Source: Pseudosporangium ferrugineum (GTDB lineage: Bacteria; Actinomycetota; Actinomycetes; Mycobacteriales; Micromonosporaceae). Taken from it: a DNA stretch of 64,000 bases. The notes beneath the pieces are model-generated. The model was not told the origin of the DNA, ran no database searches, and worked only from the letters and a program-made list of their open reading frames with translations. The position numbers were made by a program, and so were the translations under genes. The DNA lies in NCBI RefSeq assembly GCF_003002065.1, contig NZ_PVZG01000005.1, forward strand, positions 1-64,000, written 5' to 3'. Numbering within the stretch: position 1 is the first letter of the stretch; every line of letters starts with the position of its first letter. Below are positions 40,414-48,201 of this stretch, in pieces.

Positions 40414-40416
40414 CGG

Positions 40417-41946
40417 TCAGGGCAGCACGCGTACGGCGAGCAGACACGTGTCGTCGTCCGGGTTCGCCTGGCGCAGCAGCCCCCGCAGCCGGGCGAGCGG
40501 ATCCTCCCCGGAGGCCGCGGACAGGGCGGACACGGCCGACAGCCGCTCCTTGACGTTCGCCAGCATCTTCTCGGCGCCGATCTCCCGCCGCTCCACCAGC
40601 CCGTCGGTGTAGAACAGCACCAGGTCGCCGGGCTCGAGCCGGGCGGCGGCCACCGGATATCCGGCGTGCTGGTCGGCGCCCAGCAGCAGCCCCGGCGGGC
40701 GCGGCAGCTCCTCGGTGGTCCCGGCGCGGGACAGCAGCGGCGGCAGGTGCCCGGCGCGCGCCCACGACAGCGTCCCGCTCGCCGGGTCGTGGCAGCCGAC
40801 CACCGCCGTGCCGGTGATGCCGAGCTGCGCGCAGAGCCGGTTGAGGTGCCCGAGCAGCTGCCCCGGGTCGTGGATGCCGATCGACAGCCACGCCACGAGC
40901 GCGAACCGCAGGTGCGCCATCCCGCTCGCCGCGTCCAGGCCGTGCCCCGCCACGTCGCCGACCGCGAGGAGCACCCGGCCGTCGGGCAGGGTCTGCGCGT
41001 GGTACCAGTCGCCGCCGACCCGGAGCGCCTTCCCGGCGGGCAGATAGCCGACGATCGCCTGGAGGCCGCGCAGGGCGAGCGGCGCGGCCGGCACGGGCTG
41101 GATCATGTTCTGGAGCTGGGCGGCGAGGCGGTGCTCGGCGAGGGCGGTGGTCTCCCGTACGCGGAGCTGATCCGCCAGCCGCTCGATCGCCGAGCGGGAG
41201 TCCACGCGGGCCGTCACGTCCTGGACGACGGCGTAGATCTTCACCGGCGCGCCGTCCGCGTCACGGGCCACCTCGGACAGGATCCGGAGGTGCTTGACGG
41301 CCGTGCCGGTGCGGAACCGCACGGTCACGTCCGAGGTGGACCCCGCGTCAAGGGTCTGCCACGCCGTCTCGGCGATGCCCCGGTCCTCGGCGACCATCGC
41401 GGCCGCCTGCTCGACGCGCGGCAACGGGCCCTCGGCCGGGTCCCGGCCGAAGAGGCGGAACATCCCCGGCGACCACTCGACGCGGCCGCTGACCAGGTCG
41501 TACTCGGCCCAGCCGAGGCTGCCGAGCTGCTCGGTCCGGTCCAGCCGCCGCTCGTGCTCGTCGGAGCGCTGCCACCACACCAGCAGGCCGCCCAGCACCC
41601 GGCGCACGCTGACGACGAAGCGGGAGTGCGCCACCACCCCGGCGCTCTTGTCCTCGTACTCGAAGTCGCGGAGCTCTCCCGGCACGCCGTCGGCGAGCAC
41701 CCGGCGATACAGCGTCCACAGCGGACCGCCCACCATGGTGGGATAGAGCTCGCTGAGCCGGGCCTGCCGGCGCTCCACGCCCCGCCCGTAGAGGTCGGCC
41801 TGGCCGCTGGTCGCGGCGACGGTGAAGTCGGCGACCTCGCCGGCCTCGGTCACCGGCAGCAGCCACGTGCACCCGGACGGGATGGCGGCGAGGATCTCCT
41901 GCACCTGGGCGACGAACGGCTCCCCCGGGGTGCGGTCGTCGGCCAT
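40417..41946 (-). CDS. PAS-domain PP2C (SpoIIE-type) serine phosphatase
   Basis: The 509-residue protein has PAS-like domains. One ends near WSPGMFRLFGRDP, the next near LRILSEVARDADGAPVKIYA, and a coiled stretch follows. The C-terminal PP2C phosphatase (about 285-505) has LAVGDVAGHGLDAASGMAHL and ARAGHLPPLL, which carry the metal-binding Asp and Gly residues. It would dephosphorylate a STAS protein in response to a signal sensed by PAS. The GAF gene ends 9 bases upstream on the same strand, and the STAS/HATPase pair is convergent. Confidence 0.88.
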   Translation of the reverse strand: MADDRTPGEPFVAQVQEILAAIPSGCTWLLPVTEAGEVADFTVAATSGQADLYGRGVERRQARLSELYPTMVGGPLWTLYRRVLADGVPGELRDFEYEDKSAGVVAHSRFVVSVRRVLGGLLVWWQRSDEHERRLDRTEQLGSLGWAEYDLVSGRVEWSPGMFRLFGRDPAEGPLPRVEQAAAMVAEDRGIAETAWQTLDAGSTSDVTVRFRTGTAVKHLRILSEVARDADGAPVKIYAVVQDVTARVDSRSAIERLADQLRVRETTALAEHRLAAQLQNMIQPVPAAPLALRGLQAIVGYLPAGKALRVGGDWYHAQTLPDGRVLLAVGDVAGHGLDAASGMAHLRFALVAWLSIGIHDPGQLLGHLNRLCAQLGITGTAVVGCHDPASGTLSWARAGHLPPLLSRAGTTEELPRPPGLLLGADQHAGYPVAAARLEPGDLVLFYTDGLVERREIGAEKMLANVKERLSAVSALSAASGEDPLARLRGLLRQANPDDDTCLLAVRVLP

Positions 41947-41955
41947 GCGGGAAGC

Positions 41956-42471
41956 CTATGCGGCGACCAGGGCGGTGCACACCCGGGCGGCCTCGTCGAC
42001 CGCCGCCAGCTCGGCCGCATGCCACTGCCGGGGGTGGTAGTCGAACACGGCACAGACCCCGGTGATCCTCCCGGCGGCGTCGCGGACCGGGCTTCCCGCG
42101 TACGCGCCGCCGCCCGCCACCCGCACGGGCGCGTCGAGCGGCACCCGGGAGTCCGCGATCACGTCCGGGACGACCAGGGCGGAATCCCGCGTGAGCACCA
42201 GGCTCGCCAGCGTGGCACCGGCCGGTACGGACCGCAGCTCGGTCCAGCACAGCGGCAGGCCGAAACCGCCGGCGAGGCGCAGCGTGTCGCCGTCCGCGAG
42301 ATGGATGGCGCCGGTGGGAGCCCCGGCGGCACGGGCGGTCAGCGCGGCCAGGTGGTCCGCGACGCCGCCGGACAGGACGCCGGGAACGAGCTCCATCCGG
42401 CGCATCCGCACGTCCCGCACCAGCGGCCCGATGTCGTACCGGGCCCGGACCGTCCGATCGGGTGACAGCAT
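41956..42471 (-). CDS. GAF-domain sensor protein
   Basis: The 171-residue protein has a GAF domain from about residue 28 (HLAALTARAAGAPTGAIHLA) to FDYHPRQWHAAELA, with no output domain. GAF domains bind small ligands or redox/light cofactors. ATG 42471 is chosen because GGGAG is 4 bases upstream; the frame upstream lacks a match. It is the first gene of a two-gene operon with the PAS-PP2C phosphatase, so it is probably a sensor input to that phosphatase. Confidence 0.82.
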   Translation of the reverse strand: MLSPDRTVRARYDIGPLVRDVRMRRMELVPGVLSGGVADHLAALTARAAGAPTGAIHLADGDTLRLAGGFGLPLCWTELRSVPAGATLASLVLTRDSALVVPDVIADSRVPLDAPVRVAGGGAYAGSPVRDAAGRITGVCAVFDYHPRQWHAAELAAVDEAARVCTALVAA

Positions 42472-42579
42472 CCGACTCCCGCCCCTCGCCGAGTGACGCG
42501 ACCGCCGCGCCTCGTCCCATGGTGGGTCACGGTTCGGCACCACCGCCGCCCAACGCGGCGATGCATCCGGCGACCCGCC

Positions 42580-43749
42580 CTACGTGCCCGGGATCACCGA
42601 GGCGGACCCGAGCGCGCCGATCTCCTCCGCGGTGAAGCCCCAGGCGGCGAGGACCTCGCGGGTGTCCCGGCCGGGCTCCGGCGCGGGCCCGCCGGCGGTG
42701 GCGGGCGTACGGCTGAACCGGGGCGCCGGGCTCGCCTGCAACACGCCGCCGGCCCGGGTGAAGGTGCCCCGGCTGACGTTGTGCGGATGGGCGGCCGCCT
42801 CCTGCGCCGTCAGCACCGGGACGAAGCAGGCGTCGCTGCCCTCGAAGATCGCGGCCCACTCGTCCCGGGTCCTCGTGCGGACCAGGGCGGCCACCCGCTC
42901 ACGCATCTCCGGCCAGGTCGTCCGCAGGTGCGCGTCCGGCACCGGTCCGCGCCCGTCGACGTCCGCGGCGAGCCCGCTGAGCTCGAGAAACTCGCGGAGG
43001 AAGGGCGGCTCGAGCGCACCGAGGGCCATGTACCGATGATCGGACGTCTCGTAGACGTCGTAGAACCAGGCGCCCGTGTCGAGCAGGTTGGTGCCCCGCT
43101 CCCCCCACAGGCCGCCGGCCCGGAACCCGTGGATCATCTGGGCCAGGACGGCGGACCCGTCGACCATCGCCGCGTCGACCACCTGCCCGCGCCCCGAGCG
43201 GCCCGCTTCGAGGAGCCCGCAGACCACGCCGAAGGCGAGCAGCATGCCGCCCCCGCCGAAGTCGCCGATCAGGTTCACCGGAGGGACGGGGGCCTCCCCG
43301 CGCCTGCCGATGAGGTCGAGCGTGCCGCTGAGGGCGATGTAGTTGATGTCGTGCCCGGCGAGCCCCGCGGCCGGCCCGTCCTGGCCCCAGCCGGTCATCC
43401 GGCCGTACACGAGCCGGGGGTTGCGGGTCAGGCAGTCGTCCGGTCCGAGGCCGAGGCGTTCCATGACGCCGGGCCGGAAGCCCTCGATCAGCGCGTCGGC
43501 CCGCTCGATCAGCCGCATCGCCGCGTCGCGGCCCGGCGCCGCCTTGAGGTCGATGGCGGCCGACCGGCGCCCGCGGCCCAGGACGTCGGTCGCACCCTGC
43601 GGCGCCCGGCGTGGACCGGGCGGGAAGCGGTCGACGCGGATGACCTCGGCGCCCATGTCGGCGAGCATCATGCCGGCGAAGGGCCCGGGGCCGATGCCCG
43701 CGAACTCGACGATGCGGTGACCGCTCAGCGGCCCGGCCAACGGACCCAC
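42580..43749 (-). CDS. CaiB/BaiF CoA-transferase family, alpha-methylacyl-CoA racemase-like
   Basis: The 389-residue protein shows family III CoA transferase motifs: [21 protein letters not shown] at the N-terminus, [20 protein letters not shown], and [11 protein letters not shown] followed by [12 protein letters not shown]. The last pair is typical of the AMACR/MCR branch that epimerises 2-methylacyl-CoA thioesters through conserved His and Asp (here H and D of GHDINY). It is the last gene of the TetR-to-CoA-transferase run, 6 bases after the methyltransferase. The start is GTG. Confidence 0.88.
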   Translation of the reverse strand: MGPLAGPLSGHRIVEFAGIGPGPFAGMMLADMGAEVIRVDRFPPGPRRAPQGATDVLGRGRRSAAIDLKAAPGRDAAMRLIERADALIEGFRPGVMERLGLGPDDCLTRNPRLVYGRMTGWGQDGPAAGLAGHDINYIALSGTLDLIGRRGEAPVPPVNLIGDFGGGGMLLAFGVVCGLLEAGRSGRGQVVDAAMVDGSAVLAQMIHGFRAGGLWGERGTNLLDTGAWFYDVYETSDHRYMALGALEPPFLREFLELSGLAADVDGRGPVPDAHLRTTWPEMRERVAALVRTRTRDEWAAIFEGSDACFVPVLTAQEAAAHPHNVSRGTFTRAGGVLQASPAPRFSRTPATAGGPAPEPGRDTREVLAAWGFTAEEIGALGSASVIPGT

Positions 43750-43755
43750 CCCCGG

Positions 43756-44358
43756 CTACGGGACGCGGCGCAGGATGTCGAGGAGGAACCACTCGTCCTC
43801 GTGGTGGACGCTGCGTTCGAGGCCGGGGCGGGCGGCGAGCGCGGCGTGCACGTGGAAGCCGTCGTAGTTGCCGCCGTCGCGGTCGCGGAAGTGCACGGCC
43901 ACCAGGTCGCCGCCTGGTTCCAGCCGGTCGACCAGGCCGTCGAGCAGGGCCTGGAGGTCGTCGGCGGACAGGTAGTAGAGCAGGTCGCCGATGACGATGA
44001 GGTCGAAGGTCGCGTCGGGCAGATCGGCCGGCAGCATGGCGTGCTCCACGCGTACGTGCGGGAAGTCACGCACCGCCTCGCGGGCCTGCTCGACGGCCGA
44101 GTCCACGCAGTCGACCGCCAGGATCTCGTCGCAGCGCGGGGCGAGCAGGCGGGTCAGCAGGCCGATCGAGGCGCCCGGCTCGTAGCAGCTGCGGTAGCGC
44201 TCGCGTGGCAGGGAGGCCACGGTGACCGCGTACTTGCGGCGGTCGTGCCACTTGGTGGTCAGGTCCCACGGGTCGTCCTTGGCCAGGTAGAGCCCGATGA
44301 AATGCTCCTCGGACACCGTCTCCGGCGGGGCGTCGGCGTCACCCTGTAGTCGCGTCAC
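43756..44358 (-). CDS. SAM-dependent methyltransferase (class I, NodS-like)
   Basis: The 200-residue protein has a Rossmann methyltransferase core: CYEPGASIGLLTRLLA (motif I, with P-G-A-S-I-G in place of the usual GxGxG), EILAVDCVDSAVEQA (acidic end of strand 2) and FDLIVIGDLLYYL (post-I). The N-terminal WDLTTKWHDRRKY resembles NodS/TPMT-type enzymes acting on amines or small sugars. The start is GTG 44358. CAGAAT 6 bases upstream could be a leaderless promoter. Confidence 0.82.
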   Translation of the reverse strand: MTRLQGDADAPPETVSEEHFIGLYLAKDDPWDLTTKWHDRRKYAVTVASLPRERYRSCYEPGASIGLLTRLLAPRCDEILAVDCVDSAVEQAREAVRDFPHVRVEHAMLPADLPDATFDLIVIGDLLYYLSADDLQALLDGLVDRLEPGGDLVAVHFRDRDGGNYDGFHVHAALAARPGLERSVHHEDEWFLLDILRRVP

Positions 44359-44403
44359 GCCGCGATTCTGCCTGACGCCGCCGGGACGGCCCGCACGCGG
44401 TCG

Positions 44404-45159
44404 TCACTCGCGTCCGGTGAAGAACTGCAAGCGCTGGCGGCCGTCCTCGGAGAAGAGGTTCTCGCAGGTGACGTCGAGCACCCCGCGTACGGGATGGCAG
44501 ATCCGTTTGTGGTCGCCGCGCCGGACCGCCACGTCGCCGGTCTCCCACAGCTCCCGGAATTCCGGGCCGGTGCGGCGCAGGCGCGCGACCATGTCGGCGG
44601 CTTCCGCGTCGCGTCCCCGCCGGGCGACGGCCGCGCGCAGGTCGTGCACCATCACCCGGGAGTGGTGCGGGTGGTCCTCGGGCGGGTAGATCGCGCGGCT
44701 CGCCGGATCGGTGAACCACCGCTCCAGGAAACTGCCCGGCTCCGGTACGCCCAGCAGCGCCGTCGCCGCGTCGTTCTGCGCGAGCGTCTCGTGCAGGTCG
44801 CTGAGGATGCGCGCGGGCACGGCGTCGAGGCGCTTGAGCAGCGACAGCATGGCCGGCTGGATCTCGTCGGCGCCGGCCGGCGGGACCGCCCGCCCGGCCA
44901 GGTGGAACAGGTGGTCGCGCTCGTCGGCGCCGAGCCGCAGCGCCCGCGCGAGGGCGCCGAGCATCTGGTCGGACGGCTGGGCGCCCCGGCCCCGCTCCAG
45001 CTCGATGTAGTAGTCGACCGAGACTCGCGCCAGCGTGGCCACCTCGTCGCGGCGCAGGCCGGGGACGCGGCGGCGGACACCCGGCGGCAGGCCGGCGTCG
45101 GCGGGGGTGATCCGGGCCCGGCGCGAGCGCAGGAACGCGCCGAGCTCGGGCAGGTCCAT
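44404..45159 (-). CDS. XRE-type helix-turn-helix regulator with MmyB-like ligand domain
   Basis: The 251-residue protein has an N-terminal HTH (LRRDEVATLARVSVDYYIELERG) and a C-terminal MmyB-like PAS-type domain (from about residue 110; FLERWFTDP, YPPEDHPHHSRVMVHDLRAA). Such regulators often control a neighbouring short-chain dehydrogenase or transporter. Here it sits in a minus-strand run, 5 bases after the HAD gene. The ligand is unknown. Confidence 0.88.
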   Translation of the reverse strand: MDLPELGAFLRSRRARITPADAGLPPGVRRRVPGLRRDEVATLARVSVDYYIELERGRGAQPSDQMLGALARALRLGADERDHLFHLAGRAVPPAGADEIQPAMLSLLKRLDAVPARILSDLHETLAQNDAATALLGVPEPGSFLERWFTDPASRAIYPPEDHPHHSRVMVHDLRAAVARRGRDAEAADMVARLRRTGPEFRELWETGDVAVRRGDHKRICHPVRGVLDVTCENLFSEDGRQRLQFFTGRE

Positions 45160-45164
45160 GCCGC

Positions 45165-45944
45165 TCAGATCTCCGGGATCAGGTCGGCGACGCTGTCCAC
45201 GATCCGCGACGGCCGGTACGGATACCGCTCGCTCTCCGCCCGGGTGCTGATGCCGGTCAGCACCAGGATGGTCTCCAGCCCCGCCTCCAGGCCGCAGAGC
45301 ACGTCGGTGTCCATCCGGTCGCCGATCATGGCGGTGCTCTCGCTGTGCCCGCCGATGACGTTGAGGGCCGAGCGCATCATCATCGGGTTGGGCTTGCCGA
45401 CGAAATACGGCTCCACCCCGGTCGCCTTGGAGATCATCGCCGCCACCGAACCGGCCGCGGGCAGCGCGCCCTCGTTGGACGGGCCGGTGGCGTCCGGGTT
45501 GGTGCAGATGAACCGGGCGCCGTCGTTGATCAGCCGGACCGCCTTGGTGATCGCCTCGAAGCTGTACGTGCGGGTCTCCCCCAGCACCACGTAGTCCGGG
45601 GCGAACTCGGTCAGCACGTAGCCGGCCGCGTGCATGGCGGTGGTCAGGCCCGCCTCGCCGATCACGTACGCGGTGCCGCCGGGGCGCTGGCCGGCGAGGA
45701 ACTGCGCGGTCGCCAGGGCCGCCGTCCAGATGGACTGCTCGGGCACGTCGAAGCCCATCCGCGCGAGCCGGGCCTGCAGGTCGCGCGGGGTGTAGATGGA
45801 GTTGTTGGTGAGGATCAGGAACGGCTTGCCCGACGACTTCATCCGGTTGACGAACTCCGGCGCCCCGGGCACCGGCACGCCCTCGTGGACCAGCACCCCG
45901 TCCATGTCGGTGAGCCAGGTCTCGATGGCCTTGCGCTCGGTCAT
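45165..45944 (-). CDS. HAD-IIA family phosphatase (NagD-like)
   Basis: The 259-residue protein has HAD motif I DMDGVL (D-x-D), motif II in LTNNSIY, motif III lysine in VGKPNPMMM and motif IV in MIGDRMDTDV. The cap insertion matches the NagD/type IIA class, which dephosphorylates nucleotides or sugar phosphates. ATG 45944 has GAGGAG upstream and overlaps the ferrochelatase stop by ATGA. The pairing with ferrochelatase may reflect simple operon packing. Confidence 0.9.
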   Translation of the reverse strand: MTERKAIETWLTDMDGVLVHEGVPVPGAPEFVNRMKSSGKPFLILTNNSIYTPRDLQARLARMGFDVPEQSIWTAALATAQFLAGQRPGGTAYVIGEAGLTTAMHAAGYVLTEFAPDYVVLGETRTYSFEAITKAVRLINDGARFICTNPDATGPSNEGALPAAGSVAAMISKATGVEPYFVGKPNPMMMRSALNVIGGHSESTAMIGDRMDTDVLCGLEAGLETILVLTGISTRAESERYPYRPSRIVDSVADLIPEI

Positions 45945-47035
45945 GGGGCTCCTCGTCTCTGCGGTGCCGGACAGCAGTCCGCCGGGCACACGTCCCAGAC
46001 CGGGAGCGTACCGAGCCGGCCGCGGTCGCCGCCGTCGGTCCGCTCCCGCACCAGCTCCCGGATCATCGCGACGAACCGGGGGTCGGTGCCGGGGGTGGCG
46101 GCCCGGGCGTAGCCGAGGCCGAGCCCGTCCGCGGTCTCCCGGGCCTCATTGTCGAGGTCCCAGATGACTTCGAGGTGATCGGAGACGAAACCGATCGGGC
46201 TGACCACGACGTCGGTGACGCCCTTCTCGGCGAGGGCCGTCAGGTGGTCGCTGATGTCCGGCTCCAGCCACGGCACCTGGGGCGGGCCGGACCGGCTCTG
46301 CCAGACCAGGTCCCAGGGCAGGTCGGCGGCGGACGCGGCGTGCACCAGCGCGGCCGTCTCCTGCAACTGCGCCTCGTAGCGCCCGCCGGCCGGCCCCGCG
46401 GTGGCCGCCATCGACACCGGGATGGAGTGCGCGGTGAAGACCAGCCGGGTGGTCGCCCGCCGGCCGGCGTCCAGCTCACCGAGCGCCGTACGGACCGCGT
46501 CGGCGTGCGGCTCGACGAAGCCGGGGTGGTCGTGGAACTGCCGCAGCTTGGCGATCGCCGGGGCGCCGGGGCCGACCTTGGCGCGCGCCTGCGCGATGTC
46601 CTCCCAATACTGCCGGCAGGACGAGTAGCCACCGTACGCGCTGGTCGCGAAGCCCAGGGCGGACGTGACGCCGTCGTCGCGCATCCGCGCCAGGGTGTCG
46701 GCCAGCATGGGCTGCCAGTTCCGGTTGCCCCAGTACGCCGGCAGCGCCACCCCGTTCGCGGCGAAGTCGGCCTCCACCGCGGCGAGCAGGTCGCGGCACT
46801 GCTGGTTGATCGGCGACACGCCGCCGAAGTGGTAGTAGTGCTCGGCGACCTCGGCCAGCCGCTCCTCCGGGATGCCCCGCCCGCGCGTCACATTGCGCAG
46901 GAACGGCATCACGTCGTCGGGGTGCTCCGGGCCGCCGAAGGACAGCAGCACAAACGCGTCATACGCCACCGGGCCGAATCTACCCGGCCGCCGCGGCCGC
47001 GGATCGCCCGGCCGCTCAGCGGCTGCCATGTCCAC
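45941..47035 (-). CDS. cpfC: Ferrochelatase, coproporphyrin type (CpfC/HemH)
   Basis: The 364-residue protein matches actinobacterial ferrochelatases: LLSFGGPEHPDDVMPFLRNV at the N-terminus, the catalytic His in LVFTAHSIPVS and the C-terminal DVCPADCC region that supplies [2Fe-2S] ligands in this phylum. In actinobacteria the enzyme inserts Fe(II) into coproporphyrin III. GTG 47035 overlaps the TetR gene by 20 bases; GTG 46969 is a shorter alternative. Downstream it couples to the HAD gene. Confidence 0.92.
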   Translation of the reverse strand: MDMAAAERPGDPRPRRPGRFGPVAYDAFVLLSFGGPEHPDDVMPFLRNVTRGRGIPEERLAEVAEHYYHFGGVSPINQQCRDLLAAVEADFAANGVALPAYWGNRNWQPMLADTLARMRDDGVTSALGFATSAYGGYSSCRQYWEDIAQARAKVGPGAPAIAKLRQFHDHPGFVEPHADAVRTALGELDAGRRATTRLVFTAHSIPVSMAATAGPAGGRYEAQLQETAALVHAASAADLPWDLVWQSRSGPPQVPWLEPDISDHLTALAEKGVTDVVVSPIGFVSDHLEVIWDLDNEARETADGLGLGYARAATPGTDPRFVAMIRELVRERTDGGDRGRLGTLPVWDVCPADCCPAPQRRGAP

Positions 47036-47573
47036 GCAGGAAACCTTCGAGCAGCTCCCGCGGCTGGGCGGGAGCCTCCGCCCCGACGTCGAGCTGGGCG
47101 TTCAGGGCGTGGGCGAGCACCGGGCCGATCAGCGCGTTGCGCGCCCGCAGCGGCGGCTCGACGATGAGCTGACCCGCCTTCTGGTAGTGCAGCAGCAGGT
47201 CCTCGATCTCGGCCAGAACGGTGAGCGGCTCGCGGATGACGGCGGCCAGGCCGGGGTCGCGGCTCGCCTCGACGATCAGCGCCAGAATGAGCCGGCCGTT
47301 GGCGACGAACGCATGGTGATAGAACTCGAGGATCCGCAGCAGGTCGGCGTGCAGGTCGCCGGTCGGCTGCGTGTCCCGCATCCCGAAGCGGCTGATCTGG
47401 GCATGCACCGCGGCGATGACAAGGTTGCGCTTGTCGCCGAAGCGCCGGAAGAGGGTCAGCTCATTGACCCCGGCCGCCGCGGCGATCAGCCGGGTGGTGG
47501 CCCCGACATAGCCCTTCTCGACGATGCACGCGATCGTCGCGTCGAGGATCGTCCGCTCCGCAACCCGCGCCAT
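47016..47573 (-). CDS. TetR-family transcriptional repressor
   Basis: The 185-residue protein has the TetR HTH (ATTRLIAAAAGVNELTLFRRFGDK) and an all-helical ligand/dimer domain. ATG 47573 fits the family; a longer frame upstream has no match. It diverges from the membrane-protein gene at 47704, with a palindrome between them, and overlaps the ferrochelatase gene. It may therefore repress both itself plus the haem/CoA run and the small membrane protein. The inducer is unknown. Confidence 0.9.
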   Translation of the reverse strand: MARVAERTILDATIACIVEKGYVGATTRLIAAAAGVNELTLFRRFGDKRNLVIAAVHAQISRFGMRDTQPTGDLHADLLRILEFYHHAFVANGRLILALIVEASRDPGLAAVIREPLTVLAEIEDLLLHYQKAGQLIVEPPLRARNALIGPVLAHALNAQLDVGAEAPAQPRELLEGFLRGHGSR

Positions 47574-47668
47574 CGGTGCCGCCTTCCTCCGGATCCCCCT
47601 GCCCCGGGCCACCCTACCGCAATGTGGGTAACCACTTGCTTTTGGCATCGGGCCGCTTCTAGCATGCA

Positions 47669-47684
47669 AGTAGGTACTTACTAT
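47669..47684 (+). promoter_or_regulatory. TetR-type operator overlapping a -10 box
   Basis: AGTAGGTACTTACT (47669-47682) is a 14-bp palindrome with one mismatched pair. TACTAT (47679-47684) overlaps its right half and is a good -10 for the gene at 47704. Its position in the TetR divergent gap suggests it is the repressor's site. Confidence 0.55.
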
Positions 47685-47703
47685 TTGTGGAACGGAGCTC
47701 GTC

Positions 47704-48201
47704 ATGACCTCGCAGACTCTCTCCCCCGGACCGAGGGCCGGGCGGAACCTCCTGCTCGTCGCCGCCCTGGCCACCATGATCGTGCCGATCGTCACCGACG
47801 CGGTGATCGCCTATCCGCAGCACATGGGCATTCCGCTGGACATTCCGCACGCCAAGTTGCACATCAGCATGTCGTTCATGGCGGCCTTTGCCATGGGGCT
47901 GGCCGCGACCGTCACCGTGCTGCGCCGCCCCGTCACCGACCGGTTCGCGATGGGCACCGCGGCCTTCCTCGGCGGCGCCTTCTGGGCCGGGCTGATCCTC
48001 TCCCGGCTGTGGCCCGGCACCTCGTACGGCTTCGGCGGCCAGGCCGGCTCGCCCGAGCCGCCCGTGGTCCTGGGCGTGCCGTTCTACCCGAACGTCGCCA
48101 TGGCTCTGGCCTTCATCGTCGTCGCGGCGCTCGGCTATCGCCTCACCCGCACGGCCGCCCTGCCCACCGGGTCACCCGTCTCGCACCGCGGCTACCGGTA
48201 G
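47704..48201 (+). CDS. Small four-helix membrane protein of unknown function
   Basis: The 165-residue protein has four predicted helices at about 15-38, 50-73, 80-102 and 128-148. One loop between them is His/Pro-rich (YPQHMGIPLDIPHAKLH). I recognise no family. GGAG lies 6 bases upstream of the ATG. The TetR operator-promoter suggests control by the divergent repressor, as for many multidrug or stress membrane proteins. Its last 10 bases overlap the convergent GGDEF-protein gene. Confidence 0.75.
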   Translation: MTSQTLSPGPRAGRNLLLVAALATMIVPIVTDAVIAYPQHMGIPLDIPHAKLHISMSFMAAFAMGLAATVTVLRRPVTDRFAMGTAAFLGGAFWAGLILSRLWPGTSYGFGGQAGSPEPPVVLGVPFYPNVAMALAFIVVAALGYRLTRTAALPTGSPVSHRGYR

